Source of the DNA: Terana coerulea
Lineage: Eukaryota; Basidiomycota; Agaricomycetes; Polyporales; Phanerochaetaceae
DNA length: 64,000 bases
Direction of reading: 5' to 3'
Assembly: GCA_024811115.1 (NCBI GenBank)
Contig: JAKOGH010001191.1
Span: 62,001-126,000 of the forward strand
Each line of letters begins with the position of its first letter. The first letter of the stretch is position 1. Both the position numbers and the translations under genes were made by a program. The notes beneath the pieces are model-generated. The model saw only the letters and a program-made list of their open reading frames with translations, made no database searches and was not told the DNA's origin. Shown one piece after another: positions 11,477-24,100 of the stretch.

Positions 11477-13484
11477 ATGGATGAACGAAAAATACTGGAG
11501 CCGTCTTTTGGTGCGTCACAGCCGACCATAGGGCTGAAGACGGTCGAACCCTACTGGCACAACTTCACAACCCATGCGAAGGGACGGTGGCTCGGATGTA
11601 GCATTCTGGACGTATTCTCTGACGAATTCAGGGGTAAATCCGAGGAATACTACGTGCGTTATCGTGTTTCATTAGTAGCTCGCTGGGAAGTCCTGATGGG
11701 ACACCCTCAAGGACAGAAATGTGCAATCGAGGCCGGAGTGATCACGGTCAATGGAGAAGCTGTCGAACCAAACACCATTATGCGGAGTGGTGACAAAATC
11801 GAGTGAGTAGCAGTCCTGCTCTTCTTTCTTCGGGATAGGCGGTAGCTACATCTGAGGCACTCGACGTTAGGAACTTCGCACATCGCCACGAACCACCTAT
11901 CACTTCCGCGCCGGTCAAAATACTGCACCTTGACACAGAACGTCAATTCATAGTTGTAAACAAGCCGGGAAGCATTGTTAGTCGCACGATTGAAGCTCTA
12001 ATCCTCGCAAAAACTAATGCGCACATAGCCAGTCCATGCGACCGGGAGATACAGCAAGCAAAGCCTTCTCCGAATATTGAAGACGGAGTTTGGATTCAAA
12101 ACCGTACGATGTATGTACAGTAAACGCATACAACCCATTTGTCTCTAATCGAAATATTGGCTCATAGCGGTCAATCGGCTGGACAGCTTGACATCTGGCT
12201 TGATGATACTTCCTCTGTCAGAAGCTCTATCCAAGACTCTCTGGACAGAATTTGCTTCTGGAGGTGTGAAGAAGGAGTACGTGGCCAGGTGTCGAGGGCA
12301 ATTTCCAGAGTACGTGATGTCTCCGGGATTCCAGTCTGGGTTGTCCTTCCCGTCGACCGTTGCTGATGCTAGTATCTGTCCTCCAATTAATATTAGAGGG
12401 GAGACAGTATGCGAGGAACCGTTGCTGAGAGTCAATTGGCAGACGGGCTCCCACATCGTGCACCCGGAGGGGAAAGTAAGCTGCTACGCTCACTGTTACC
12501 CCATTTGGCTGATTGCAACCCTCCAGTCTGCGAAGACCATCTTTACACGCTTGCACTATGATCCTGAAACCCACACAAGCGTGTTACATTGCCAGCCGGT
12601 GACTGGCCGAAGTGAGTTTGCACTAAACCTGCATCGCTTGGTTCCACTAATCATAGCGCAACGCAACTAGCCCACCAAATCCGCTTGCACCTTCAGTTTT
12701 TGGGGCACCCTATCGCGAATGACAAATTGTACAGTGACGAGGCGATGGTCCGGGTAAGTGCTATATCTGCGGCCGTTACTCGACAGGCCTCATAAAAGCA
12801 CTGCGTTCTTGCAGGCCCAAAACTTCGGCAGAGACGACGTTAGCCAAGTACCACGCGAGGACTCCCGCCGTGTGCTTACTACCCCATCGCTCAGAGCAGC
12901 CCTTCGTGTTGATCGATCCCACCGTCCCACAAGTGCGAGCGAGCGTAGGCGAAGAAGCTATCGCGACTGCGCCTGACGACGATGAGGACTGGCGCCGCTG
13001 GCGCGACGTTATACGTCGTGCTAAAGAACGGCTGCTAACTCAGCAGGCTGCGTCAGAAGCTGCTCTCTCTGATGTCGCAGATGTCGACGGCAACTCGCTC
13101 GTACCCAATAATCCTCACAGACAGGCTGTCGCGAGTGCTTGCGCTGTGGTTCCAGACGTCAAGGACGCCGGGATTATTCCGCCTACCTCTGAACATCCAA
13201 GCCGCGTCATTGAAACTGGATATGAGCATTCCCAAATCAGCGAGGACGAAGCCCTTGCCAAGGTCATGCACTATATGTCACAACCAAACGTCGACATTGG
13301 CAAGCATACGAAAACCGAGAACGTGAAGCGTTGCCCCGTATGCTGCACCCCACTTTCCCCCGACCCGAAGCCGGAGAGACTTTACATCTTCTTGCATGCT
13401 CTGAGGTATACTACTAGCCTTGGATGCTTCGAGACGGAGATGCCGGAGTGGGCGGCGAAGGGATGGAAGTGGGATCATGTGTGA
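11477..13484 (+). CDS. RluA-type RNA pseudouridine synthase, tandem copy 1
   Basis: A ten-exon model: 11477-11653, 11717-11802, 11871-11976, 12029-12110, 12168-12309, 12397-12475, 12527-12611, 12671-12753, 12815-12847, 12897-13484 (about 486 residues). It carries the catalytic aspartate motif NRLDSLTSGLMIL of the RluA family, an N-terminal S4-like RNA-binding stretch (GVITVNGEAVEPN), the GRTHQIRLHLQFLGHPIAND block and a C-terminal CPVCC plus HALRYTTSLGCFETEMP tail. The family converts uridine to pseudouridine in tRNA or rRNA; the Pus9/Rib2 group is the closest guess. The last intron (49 bases, 12848-12896) is the weakest part of the model. Without it the frame closes at 12976, so a frame break there is the alternative. 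ATG 11477 is the first in-frame ATG. Confidence 0.75.
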
Positions 13485-14002
13485 GGGCCCTGGCTCTGAT
13501 GCCAGTCAGTCCCGCAGGGGAGAGCCAAAGACGACGTCTTATAATGTACACGCTCGAAATGCCTACGCATATATTCGCTCACTCGCACTCTCACCTCATG
13601 AGTCCTGCCAGGCTCCAGCATGAGTTTTGGAGGCTTGGAAGCTTGGATGATATCGGGTGAAGTGATCTAATCTTATCTAACCGAGTTTCTCTGAGTCTCT
13701 ATAGACGCTCTGCGCTCACTCTTTGACCACTCCGTCGAATCCGTTCCCTCTGCGACCTTCCAGGGTTGCTTGAGTGTGCAAGCAAAATTCTCCGACTACT
13801 TGGCGCGCCGAGACACGTCCTGGACGCTGCCAAGGCTCTACCATCCAGCAGGGTTGACCGGCGAGTCGTCTACCCGCTCATCGACCTCCCTGCGAAGCGT
13901 GTATTCAAACAAGTCCTCTACAACTTCGTCTACTCCTCGTTTAGCGGTGCACAACGGCACGACAGTTCTACAGACTACTACTATATTGTCTACACTAGTC
14001 GT

Positions 14003-16268
14003 ATGGCCTCTCCCTCGGGCTCTTCTGAGCCAGTGCAGGCGACCCCAGGCTTGAAGAAAGTGAAGCCTTACTGGTACAATTACACGACCATGGCGAAGGG
14101 CCGGTGGCTTGGGCGGGAGATATTGGAGATAGTGTCCACAGAGTTCAGGGACAGATCCATGGAGTACTATGTGCGTTCAGCATGTTGTATTATCTGCGAA
14201 GTCCAGAGCTCTGACGAGGACACTCTGAAGGATAGAGATATGCGCTCGAGTCTGGAGTTACCACGATCAACGGAAAAACTGCCAAGCCAGACACCATTGT
14301 GCGGAACGGCGACAGAATAGAGTAAGTTGTCCGCCTACCCATGCCCTAACTTTGTCGATGGATGCTCCTACCAAGCCTTGCAGTTTACCAATTCATCCGA
14401 CTTTAGGAACATCGTTCACCGCCATGAACCGCCTGTAACGTCGACCCCAGTAAAGATCATACTTCACGACAAAGAACGTCAATTTATTGTTGTAGACAAA
14501 CCGGGCAGCATCGTATGTCTGCATACAGCCCGGACTCTCTCTAAAATATTGACTCTTGTGCTCTCGCCTGCCAGCCAGTCCACGCTGCTGGTCGGTATTA
14601 TAGACAAAGCCTAATCGAGATACTCAAAACGGACTTTGGTTTCGAAAATGTTCATCGTACGTGAAGCTGATAATAGTTTCGCACACAACCTACTCATAAA
14701 CTCCCCGTGCGTAGCGGTGAATCGGCTTGATCGGTTGACGTCTGGCCTGATGATACTTCCTCTCACTGGACCCGTCGCTCACGCCCTAGGCGAGGAATTC
14801 AAGTCGGGCGGTATACAAAAGGAATATGTTGCGCGGTGCCAGGGTGAATTTCCAGAGTATGTACCCTTTCTCCAGGCTGAGTTTCGGAGATGCGCTATCA
14901 AGGATCTGCGTTGCTGATAAATTCGTTGTTCTTTCTGGTTCCGTAGAGGCGAGACAATCTGTGAAGAACCACTATTGACAGTTGACCGGCAAATGGGCTT
15001 GAATATCGTTCATCCTGACGGCAAGGTACGCCCGAAACTTTATGGGAGCCAGCTGTCGACTTTGTAACCAATGTGGTACCCTAATAGCATGCGAAAACTA
15101 TCTTTACGCGACTACACTATGACCCCGAGACGGACACGAGCGTGTTACGCTGCCGACCCGTGACAGGCCGATGTTAGTCCCGTCCGTCTTTTCGTCAGGT
15201 CTCAGTCAGTCGGGCTTATGCAAAGTCCACAGCGCATCAGATCCGTGTTCACCTTCAGTTCTTGGTCACTCAATTGCAAACGACCCGGTTTACAGCGACG
15301 AAAAAATCTGGGTCAGCTTCATTCGGAACTGAATACTACGGAAGTCTGACCTGACTCAATTTACTAGGGCGAAAAGCTTGGAAAGGGCGGTGTTGACCTC
15401 GTGCCGAGTGACGAACGTGCAGCACCTGCGCCTCCACCTCAGTTCCAGTTTGGGAGGGAGAGAGTCCAGAGTCGCTTTCCGGACCCAAAGTCCGCGCTGT
15501 TCCCCAATTTGAGGACAAGTTCAACGAACCTCAGAAGATCCTGCCGCGAGAGACAGGTCATGACATTGGGATGGGTTCGCCAGTCCCACTATCGGCCGAG
15601 GCAGTGGAAATCATCACCAGGCTAAGGAACCAGAAGGTACTTGCTTCTTTTAATTCATAGTACTTCCCAACTCGGTCTCACACGGTGCGCAGGACGAGGA
15701 CGAGGACTGGGGCCGCTGGCGAGACGTCGTCTTCCGTGCTAAAGGGCGCCTGACACCCAATCGCATCTCGCCTCCACCACCGCTGCCTCCGCAAAACCGG
15801 AGAAGACGGGGTGGCCCTGTCAGCATCACGGAAGATGCCCCAACGGACCCCACCTCAGGTGCCGCAGAGCAAGTCGATAGCGAGGCACTCTCACCTGCTG
15901 CTGAGGCGCTTCAAGAAGGCCCCGCCGATGGGAATTCTGTGGTTGTCGACAGCGTCGAACTCATCCCTTCCGGTGACACCCCAGACCAGTCCTCCACGCC
16001 TTCTGATGAAACACCGCAAGTCGGTGAAGACGAAGCCCTGGCGAAGATCACGCTCCATGCCTCCGAGCCCGACGTCGAGATTAGTCATCATTCTGGCACT
16101 AAGCAGATGAAGTACTGCCTGGAATGCTATGTGCCACTGCACCCCGACCCGAAGCCGGAGAAGCTGTATATCTTCCTGCATGCTCTCAGGTACACCACGA
16201 GCCTCGGCTGTTTCGAGACGGAGATGCCAGCGTGGGCGGCGAAGGGATGGAAATGGGATCGTGACTGA
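14003..16268 (+). CDS. RluA-type pseudouridine synthase, tandem copy 2, with frame breaks
   Basis: The exon lengths of the first copy recur: 86, 106, 82, 142, 79 and 85 bases in order, with the same phases. The start MASPSGSSEPVQATPGLKK is at 14003, and the catalytic motif is NRLDRLTSGLMIL, a better match to the family than copy 1. Exon 8 (15233-15311) is one base short: around 15265 CTTGGTCAC would need another G to read FLGHSIANDPVYSDEKIW. The next exon (15368-15636) is also one base short between the APAPPPQFQF and KILPRETGHDIGMGS segments. The C terminus (PLHPDPKPEKLYIFLHALRY) is intact. Either sequencing errors or an early pseudogene; full conservation elsewhere favours error. Confidence 0.65.
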
Positions 16269-16511
16269 GTCGTCTGCTGGGGTGTAGTTTTGCATGTTGT
16301 GTACAAGTCACACCTTCAGCTTCAGTGCTGCATAGAGTGGTTGTCCGTTTTTGTCATGTCACTTATTGCGAGTATTGACTGACGGTTCTAACGTTAGAGA
16401 CCAAGCACTACTGTTTAGGGTCCATCACACTGAAGAGCTGCCAAAGGAGTCATGAATGTAACGACTTCGTCACAAAATTGAACCAGCATCTGATGGCCTT
16501 CGTATGATGTA

Positions 16512-16518
16512 TATAAAA
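16512..16518 (+). promoter_or_regulatory. TATA box of the phytase gene
   Basis: TATAAAA 57 bases before the presumed ATG, in a position normal for a TATA-directed fungal promoter. Confidence 0.5.
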
Positions 16519-16568
16519 GATGGGGTAGTGCTCAGCCAAGGCATTCGGAGAAAGCGGTGCCACCCACG

Positions 16569-18180
16569 ATGCTTGCGTCTTTCTTTGCGTTGCTCCCCTC
16601 GTCGCCCTCGCGTCGGGCGCGGGTGCGACGCACGAACTCGCCCGTCGGGCGTTCGACTACAGCAGCCACCTCGGCAACCTCAGCCCATACCGCAGCGCGC
16701 CCGTCCCGAGCGGCATCGACGTCCACCTGCCGAACGACTGCACGGTGGACCAGGTGATGTTGGTGCGTCTCTTGCTTGTTTTTATTTTTGTATCAGTCTG
16801 CGACTTTGCGGTTCTGAAACGGGACTTGGCGTCTGGGTAGATGCAGCGTCATGGGTCGCGGTACCCGCTTGAAGTCGAGCTGTCGTATATCACGGGCCTC
16901 GTCGCGAAGCTTGGCAACTCATCTGCAGCAATCAAGAAGGCGAAGCTTCCCAGCACCCTCGACTTTTGAAGGCGGGCTATGTCTCCACGCTCGGCCATGA
17001 TGACCTCACTGCGCCGGGCAGGCTGCAGCTGTTCGACCATGGTGTCAAGTACGCTATTCATCGTATTGCGAAAGTGGTCGTACTGACGATCTGTGAAGGT
17101 TTGCCCAGACGTACCCGCACCTGAAGGCAACGTCTGTCCTGGCCGGCGCACAGGATAGAGTTCTTGAATCCGCGCAATGGTCAGTCAATATAATCGAGTT
17201 TGAAGGGACGAAGTCGCTGAACCCAGAACTGCCAGGTTTGCGAACGGATACTTTGGCCGCGCGTGGGGCGGCCTCAACTCGACTGCATTCCACACTATCG
17301 CCGAGAACAACACGACCGAATCGTGGATCACGCCCATGGACACCTGTGCCAAGTGGAGTTACGAGTTTGGTATTAACGCTACAAAGGAGTGGACTGCCGT
17401 GTACCTGCCACCCATTGCCAAGCGTTTGAACGGGGACCTTCCCGACGTGAACCTCACCACGGCCGACGTCCACGGCGCCCTCTACGCTTGCGCGTACGAC
17501 CTTGCGGCGCACGGCGTCTCACCCTGGTGCAATGCTTTCACCGAAAGCGAGATCGAGAACTTCGAGTATGAGTTGGATCTTATCATGGACGGAGCCTTCG
17601 GGTACAACCTCCCGGGCAACATGGGCCAGATCCTTGGCTCTCTCTACGTCGCGAAGCTCGTCGAGCGATTTAAGAATGCGACGGGTCATGCGGAGCATAT
17701 GTACCTCGAGTTCGGTCACGACACCACGATTGACATGGCGCTCACCGCTCTGAGACTTGCCGAGTGAGTTTGCGGATCGAATATAAACATGGCCCCGTCT
17801 TCTGACAGAGGTTAAGGGACACTCGAAACTCTCAGCACAGGGCCCCGTGCCCTCCAACAGAAAATGGCGCACGTCCTTCCAGGTGCCGTTCGCGGCGATG
17901 ATGACCTGGGAGAAGTTCACATGCACTTCTTCGTACGTATACCTTTCACAAATTATCTGACGCGTATTGATCTATGCGTCTGTGGTAGGTTCAAGGGCCC
18001 GCAGATCCGCCTGCTGCTGAACGAAGCCCCGGTGCCGCTCACGCCGTGCAAGGGAGCATGAACCGGACGCTCGGCTCGTGTGATCTGACCGACTTTGCTG
18101 ATACGTACGCCGCGCAGGCGAACGTGAAGCAGGGCAACGCAGTGTGGAATGCGTCTTGCAAAGCAAACAACACAAATTAG
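16569..18180 (+). CDS. Histidine-acid phosphatase (phytase type), secreted, with frame breaks
   Basis: Both halves of the histidine-acid phosphatase active site are present: MQRHGSRYPLE (RHGxRxP; phosphohistidine formation) at 16842-16874, and LEFGHDTTIDMAL (HD acid) at about 17710. Intervening blocks such as AGAQDRVLESAQW, SWITPMDTCAKW and NLPGNMGQILGSLYVAK fit secreted fungal phytases, which release phosphate from phytate and other esters. A hydrophobic N terminus (MLASFFALL) suggests a signal peptide. Four places need one extra base to stay in frame: the C run near 16590, the T run at 16964-16967, the A run near 17824 and the G run near 18054. Each is a homopolymer. The last block ends WNASCKANNTN and TAG at 18178. 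Function is otherwise unaltered, so assembly error is the likelier explanation. Confidence 0.8.
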
Positions 18181-18630
18181 GAAGTTGGGTGGTCTAACAT
18201 ATGTCTGTGTGCCAATAGATTACATGCAAGTCATTGGCTCTAGACCGACAGTGTTACGAACGGATATATTTTCTTTCTTATTCGCAATAACTCAGCTCAG
18301 CTCATATGACTCACCTCGCCTTGCATTTAACTACTGTGCAATAGGATACTCAAGTATCAGTTCTCACACTGGCCCAACCCAGCTCCTGAACCCTATGCAC
18401 TGGCTAGTTACCCTTTGCCCAGATATCTTGTACAAATAGTATATATAGCTCACTAGTTGGCAGCATGTACCCCAACTGCAATCTCCTTTTGTTAATACAT
18501 CTGGTCAATGGTCATTCTTATTGTGCAAGAGGAAACTTCAGGAACACGCAATAAGTCTCTCCAGTCTTGTGACTTGAGTGAAATGATCTTTGGTCTTACC
18601 AGACAGATTCCCACGCCACATTCAGCACAG
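18181..18630. other. Intergenic
   Basis: A/T-richer stretch between the phytase and F-box-like genes (convergent 3' ends). No gene, RNA or repeat recognised. Confidence 0.45.
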
Positions 18631-19750
18631 TCATGGGAAATTGAGCATTTTGACAAAGCAGCAAGGTACAGAGAGCCAAATCTCATATGAAACCAGAAAG
18701 GCCATCCATATCAGATGGTTTTTCAGGCAAGACTCTTTGCTGAATCGAAAGTCGAAGGCTCCCATCTCAGGGTAGTACTTGAACCCGTCCCAGCAGCTGA
18801 AGGCGCAATTTAGAGTAAGCAACATCACCAGCGGTTGTTATCCGAGAATACTTAGTAGAAGTACACTCACACAACTTTGAACCAGTCTCGCAGCTCCCGC
18901 ACCGCTTCAAGCATGTCAGGAGTGGTCCATGTCTCAGGGAAAATGTCATCAGGGAGATTCGACTCCGGGTCATATAAGAGCAAGCTCAGCTCTTTCACCG
19001 TAAGGTCTCGGTTTAACCTAGAGTTAGTTCAGTTGCATGTTACAAGCCCCAAAGTTCTTGACCTCTTACTCTTTGCTCAACCCCACCACTACATCCTTGA
19101 CAGTTACACCGCAACGGTTCTTGATATCACGTATCTTCAAACCGGCGGAGGTATCTATGTTCGCGACGGAGGGAAACGTTGCAAAGCTCCTGCACGCCAC
19201 AGGATGATCAAAGAGCTCGTCTATAAGATCGGGGATGTGGTAGGAGTCCTGATCTTCAGCCCGGAAGTAAGGAATATCAGGTTGCCCATATTCTTCAGCC
19301 TCATAGAAGTCGATTTCGGCGAAGACGGGGCTATAGAGATACTGCACATATTCTGTCGTCCGATTTATTGTCTTGGCTTCGGCCATAATAGCCTCTAGGG
19401 GCGCAGTAAATATCATTACAATTGTGGAAGGTGATTTTCATACTATTTTCTTCCAATCGGTTGCGACCGCAGACAGGGTGCCTGCATGTCCAAGCATGCT
19501 CACCACAGGCAAGCGCGACAGCCTTCCAATCAAAACCTGACGTGAGGTCATCGTTGTGTCTCCCAAGGCCATTCGCTCGACATAACCTCCTCCAGAACCT
19601 GACGTCGACGTTGTCGTAGCAGGCTGCAGTACGACGGCAAAGCGTCAGAAAGCAGACATGGCCGAGCAGATCGTATACACCGATAGCTTCTTGGATACCT
19701 AGAAGTAACTCGTTGGGCAGATCGAGGAGGTTTGTAGAAGACGATATCAT
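18631..19750 (-). CDS. F-box-like protein (3 exons, one frame break)
   Basis: Start ATG 19750. The N terminus LLDLPNELLLGIQEAI is F-box-like, followed by a cysteine/histidine-containing block (HAWTCRHPVCGRNRLEEN) characteristic of a basidiomycete F-box family. Exons 19750-19070, 19017-18871 and 18796-18631 splice in phase, and the C-terminal half has DWFKVV and CWDGFKYYPEMGAF. Exon 1 is one base too long for its phases: around 19400-19440 the frame must shift from NCNDIYCAP to LEAIMAEAKTINR, so either one extra base or two missing bases lie there. Probable role as an SCF adaptor or other degradation receptor. The gene is isolated from the other F-box cluster and not closely similar to it. Confidence 0.65.
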
Positions 19751-20170
19751 CCTCTACGGTTGCCGACGCTGAGCTACGTGGAATGTGAGTACAAAATAGG
19801 CAAGACTCTTGAGTAGGGTATGCTCACCTTACACGACGATGTATGACTCGACAAAGCAGAAAGACAAGTTTAAAACGGCGGGACTAACAACAACAACACG
19901 CTCCAACAGCATGTGCCCAACACGTGCCTGCGGCGGCATGGGGATATACTCGGTTCGTGGTGCTTGATAAATTTGAACTGTCTGGTCACGTAATGAACAC
20001 AAGTGTGTTTTGTGATTCGAAGACATACAACATAAATGTTGCCAGCGAGATCCACGAGTGCTGATCAGTATGACATACTTGTACGAGGTTCAACGAAACA
20101 GTCATTGCGATAGAGATGTAGTGATATATGATAGCGACAGTAATATGAATACAGAACAGTGAGGAATAAG

Positions 20171-21197
20171 TTACTGCAGAGTACTTTGTTAGGAAAGAGT
20201 GCCACAGTGAAACAACGTTGTTACATACTTTGATAAACTTGGCCATGAACTTCCTACAAGGTCGCGTTAGCACCAGGCTGACATATACTCGGATGGAAGA
20301 CTTACTTGTGAAATTCTGTCCGTAGCAAATCGTTCACAAACTGGCCAGACTTGTCCTTGTCCCGACTCCCCATAGCTTGATTCTTGAAGATGAGGTCTAG
20401 GCGCAACTTTAGCAAGACTCGCCGCTACACTAGCCTTGAATGCTTACCATCGTCCCATCTCCGCTTCACGGCAAACGTTCCGGGCACTGTTGTGTTCACG
20501 CCGTTCGGTGTCTGTCCGAGCGCCGCCGCGAGGTTCAGCAGCGGATTTGCTGTCGCAATTTCGGCCTCGCGCTCCGCCGCTGACGATGCCGACGCCTCGC
20601 GTTCCTGACGCTCCTTCTCTGCAGCTCGTTCCCGCTTGATTTTCTCCAGCTCGCGCAACAGCTCAGCGGAATCATCTTCGTCGTCGTCCTCATCGTCCTC
20701 ATCACTGGAAGGGGTAAGCCGCTCAGTTCATAGAGAATGTGAGAGAGTACACACTCGTCCTCGTCGTCCTCATTCGCCCCTTTCTCTCCGTTCTCTGACC
20801 CCTTCTCCTCCTCGTCATCATCATCCTTATCCATTTCAAGAGCTTCTTGCAGCAACTTTCGCCGCTTGTTCGCCTCGTCATCCGCGACAGCCCCGTTCTC
20901 GACTGCCAAAGGTGGTTTTCCTTCCGCCTTTCGCTTCTTGTCTCGCGCCTCAGCCTCCGCCACCAAAAGCTCAGCGCGCAAGTCACGCTTAGCAACTTCA
21001 GAAGTAGAAGTCTGCCCTGCTTGCCTGCAATACGAGTCGCAGAATCAGACCGAGCGGATTGTATGCGTGTGCCAGTGAACGTACCTGAACTTCAACTTCG
21101 TGTGAGCGGCCATGTCTCGCACAGAGAATTGGCGCGAGCCACCTTTCACGTCCTTGGCTTGCGCCGGGTCCCATGTCGGCCTGTGTGCTGTGGACAT
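20171..21197 (-). CDS. CWC15: Pre-mRNA-splicing factor CWC15 (Cwf15)
   Basis: Six coding exons (21197-21085, 21024-20755, 20704-20448, 20396-20306, 20253-20229, 20173-20171) give 252 residues with every junction in phase. The start MSTAHRPTWDPAQAK and the following GGSRQFSVRDMAAHTK are the CWC15 signature. The middle is acidic (DDEDE runs), then ELLRELEKIKRERA, NPLLNLAAALGQTP, FAVKRRWDDD and the terminal EFHKKFMAKFIK. CWC15 is a component of the activated spliceosome associated with the Prp19/Cdc5 complex and acts in the nucleus. The last coding exon is only the stop codon TAA. No frame break, so this gene is a useful quality control for the neighbours. Confidence 0.93.
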
Positions 21198-24100
21198 GGT
21201 GTGAGAGGTGAGAGCAGCGTAAGAGGTGGTGGCGGCTTGAGTGGGAGGTTGTCAATGTCTATCCCGGGCGGCGGCAGGTTGGTTCGTTTGATGCCATCAA
21301 GTCCCCACGCGAGCGCTCTGTTCGTTTGCTGTGGCAACCGAACCAAATACACTTTGAGCAAGGTTCACCAACTTCCTGCGCGAGGAACTGTGAGTCGTTC
21401 TACGCGTATGTCACGCATTTCTTACACGAACCTACGCGCAATTTGTGTACTGATATTTTGAGGACGTTCACAGCAATCCCCACCTCGCCGCAACTCGAAT
21501 GCCGACGTCTGTGTCCTGAGCAGTAGACATTACTGCGCACCACAGCCGCTAATTTAGCTCCAGAAGGTACGTTCTCCATGTTGCCTTCGACGTTTTCTAG
21601 AGCATAAGGAATGACTGAACCCTTGTGCTCGCTGTCTTTCTTAACCGTAAGCCGTAGAGCTGCGCACGCATGCACTGCCAGGGTGCTGTGCACCCCAACC
21701 TTCCGAGGCCGACTGGTATGTTACTCTACAAACTTGGGATAGCTTTCGTTGTGGCTGAAGAGTGCTCGATAAACAGGCTGGCTCGAAGCGAGTGGCGCGT
21801 ACAGTTAGCCTGCCGCCAAGCTATACCGCTTCACGATTAATGAGCCGACACCCCGCGTCCGACTCTTTCGCCAATTGGCTGTGTACTACGCCGCCGCAGG
21901 ATGCTTGGAAAACCTTGCCGTTCCATTCAACGCTTTCCCGCGCAATCTGTGGCGTTATTGTCTCGCATGAAACGCGAAGTACGAAAATGTTCACCGTGGC
22001 CGAATGCGACCATTGGTTCCCTAGAAGCAGTATCACCGCCCAGCCTTCGCCATCTGAGCCCGCTGCCCGCGTCATTTCCCGAATTCGGGGCGGCAGATCT
22101 CGAAACTTTACCCACCGTGGCCGCCGAAGTTCTTTGGTGCTATCCGCGGAAAGGGTCTGTGCCACCGAAATGCCGGATCCTTAGTATATGGAATTAGGGC
22201 TATCAGCGTTTTGTCAGGTGAGGAACACAGCTCGGTGTGCCTGTCGTCTCCGAACTTACACATTGCGCAGCCTCGTACTTGGAAGTTCGTGGCATAAATG
22301 ATGATGTTCACGATCGACTTGCGCTTGCCATAGTGGTTGCACGTGTTGGCATGCTATCGGCCAAACTTGGACGTTCCTTTTCACGGGCACAGAGTGATAA
22401 TGCGAAATGCGAAATGCGAAATGTTCTAGACTCGACTCGACGCTGCCTTACGGCTCTCCGATAGGCTCAAACAAAACGCATGGCGGAGTTGACAGTTCCA
22501 TACCTATATTGTCGAAGAAAACCGCCGGCGATACACCGACCCCTCGGCGACGATCTCTGACACCCATGCGATGATATGTTATGGACTGGCCTTGTTCCCA
22601 TTGGCGAGCAGGATATTGGTATGGAGTGGTCGACCACAACTTTGAAATGCTTAACTCTGTGCTCCAGCCCTCCTAGCACGGCTCCGGCGTATGAGAGAAT
22701 TTTCTCTGATAGAGCCGTATCCCGACCCGAAGCCTAATGGACCCAAACGTCGAGCTCGCCTGTCTGTGTGTCCTTCCATACGCACCAGGTCTCACCAGAC
22801 GTCTCAGTTGAGTGATCTCGTACGGCATACTAGTGCTCGCTTCGGCACTGACATGCCTCCTAGTGGTATTTTCGGAAGCGCTGGGTCAGACGAGCCTACA
22901 GAGCTCTTCCAAGGTCTCTGTGCTCCATGGGCCGCTATAGCGCAAAGTTTGCTTCTGTGTGGGTTACCCTAAACCCACTCTTCCGAGACTAAACTGACAG
23001 AATACATCAAGCCTCGGAGTGGAACCGCATACGTACGAGTGTTCCGTTCCGTTTCACCTAGCCTAGAAGGCGCATAACCTCGGCGGTATCCGAGCCTCTG
23101 ACATCCAAACTAGTGGCCTTTCCGGCGACTATTGTCTAGACGCGAACACTTGATGCTTGACCAGACTAAAAATGTGAGCATTCATTTGACATGTCATGTC
23201 AGTGGCTTACGGCGCTGTTAGCTATTGTGCAGTGCATTCCCGAAGCTAGCCTCGCTAAAGACCCGCCAGCCCCTAGAATATCGAAGGCACCGTGCTCTTG
23301 TTCACGTCGAGGCGCTGGTACGGCACCTCAGCGAGCTGTGCTTCAGGAAGGCTTTGCGGCCGGAGCCTTCGCGACGATGATTGTCAGCTCTTCTCTGCGT
23401 CGTCCTGACATCGGACTGCAGGACGGCAGGCGCAAGAGCTTGTACGCGGCTTTGTCAACGACGTTGCACAGTTGTTGCGGGCAATGTGTTACCATTGCGC
23501 CTTGCGGGCTATACAATTGCGGGACTTGGGTCGTGGAAGACGCGGTGCCGTTTGGGGAAGCGATGTGCGCTTCGGCCGCGGACCGCTCCAGCTCGCTCTC
23601 ACTGCGTAAGTAAGCTAATGCGTCTTACACAGCACCAGCTCTGACTGGCACAGGACCGGGGTCTTTGTGCGACCTACGTCAGAACCATAGTTGCTGAAGG
23701 TCATTCGGGGGCCCTGTGACGGACGATTGCATATGGGAAATGATGGGCGACTGTGCACGGAAACCTAACGTGTCCAACCGGAGAAACCGAAACTTTGAAC
23801 CGGTTGGTACATCGCAGATGGTATCGAAATGATTGGTTGACAGAGACTGCGTCAATAGAGTGTTACCGCTGGATCGTTTCGAAGCATCGTCAATGCAGTG
23901 CTGCCCTGCGCTATTCACTCTGCGAAGGGGCCGGACTTCTCAGAAAACGACGGCGACCAACAAGCCATGTTGTCCTCGGTCGCACGACGCAGTTGCACCT
24001 CGCCTGCAAGCTTTGTCAGGCGAAGGGAACTGTCGATTTTTGACGTCTCTCGGCTCACAGCTTGTTGTTTCTCGGCTAGTACGTGGCACACTCATCTCGA

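Noticed and set aside
19331..19416. A second small protein starting inside the F-box-like gene
   Set aside because: It reads as the same exon in another frame and continues into the conserved second half; a frame break explains it.
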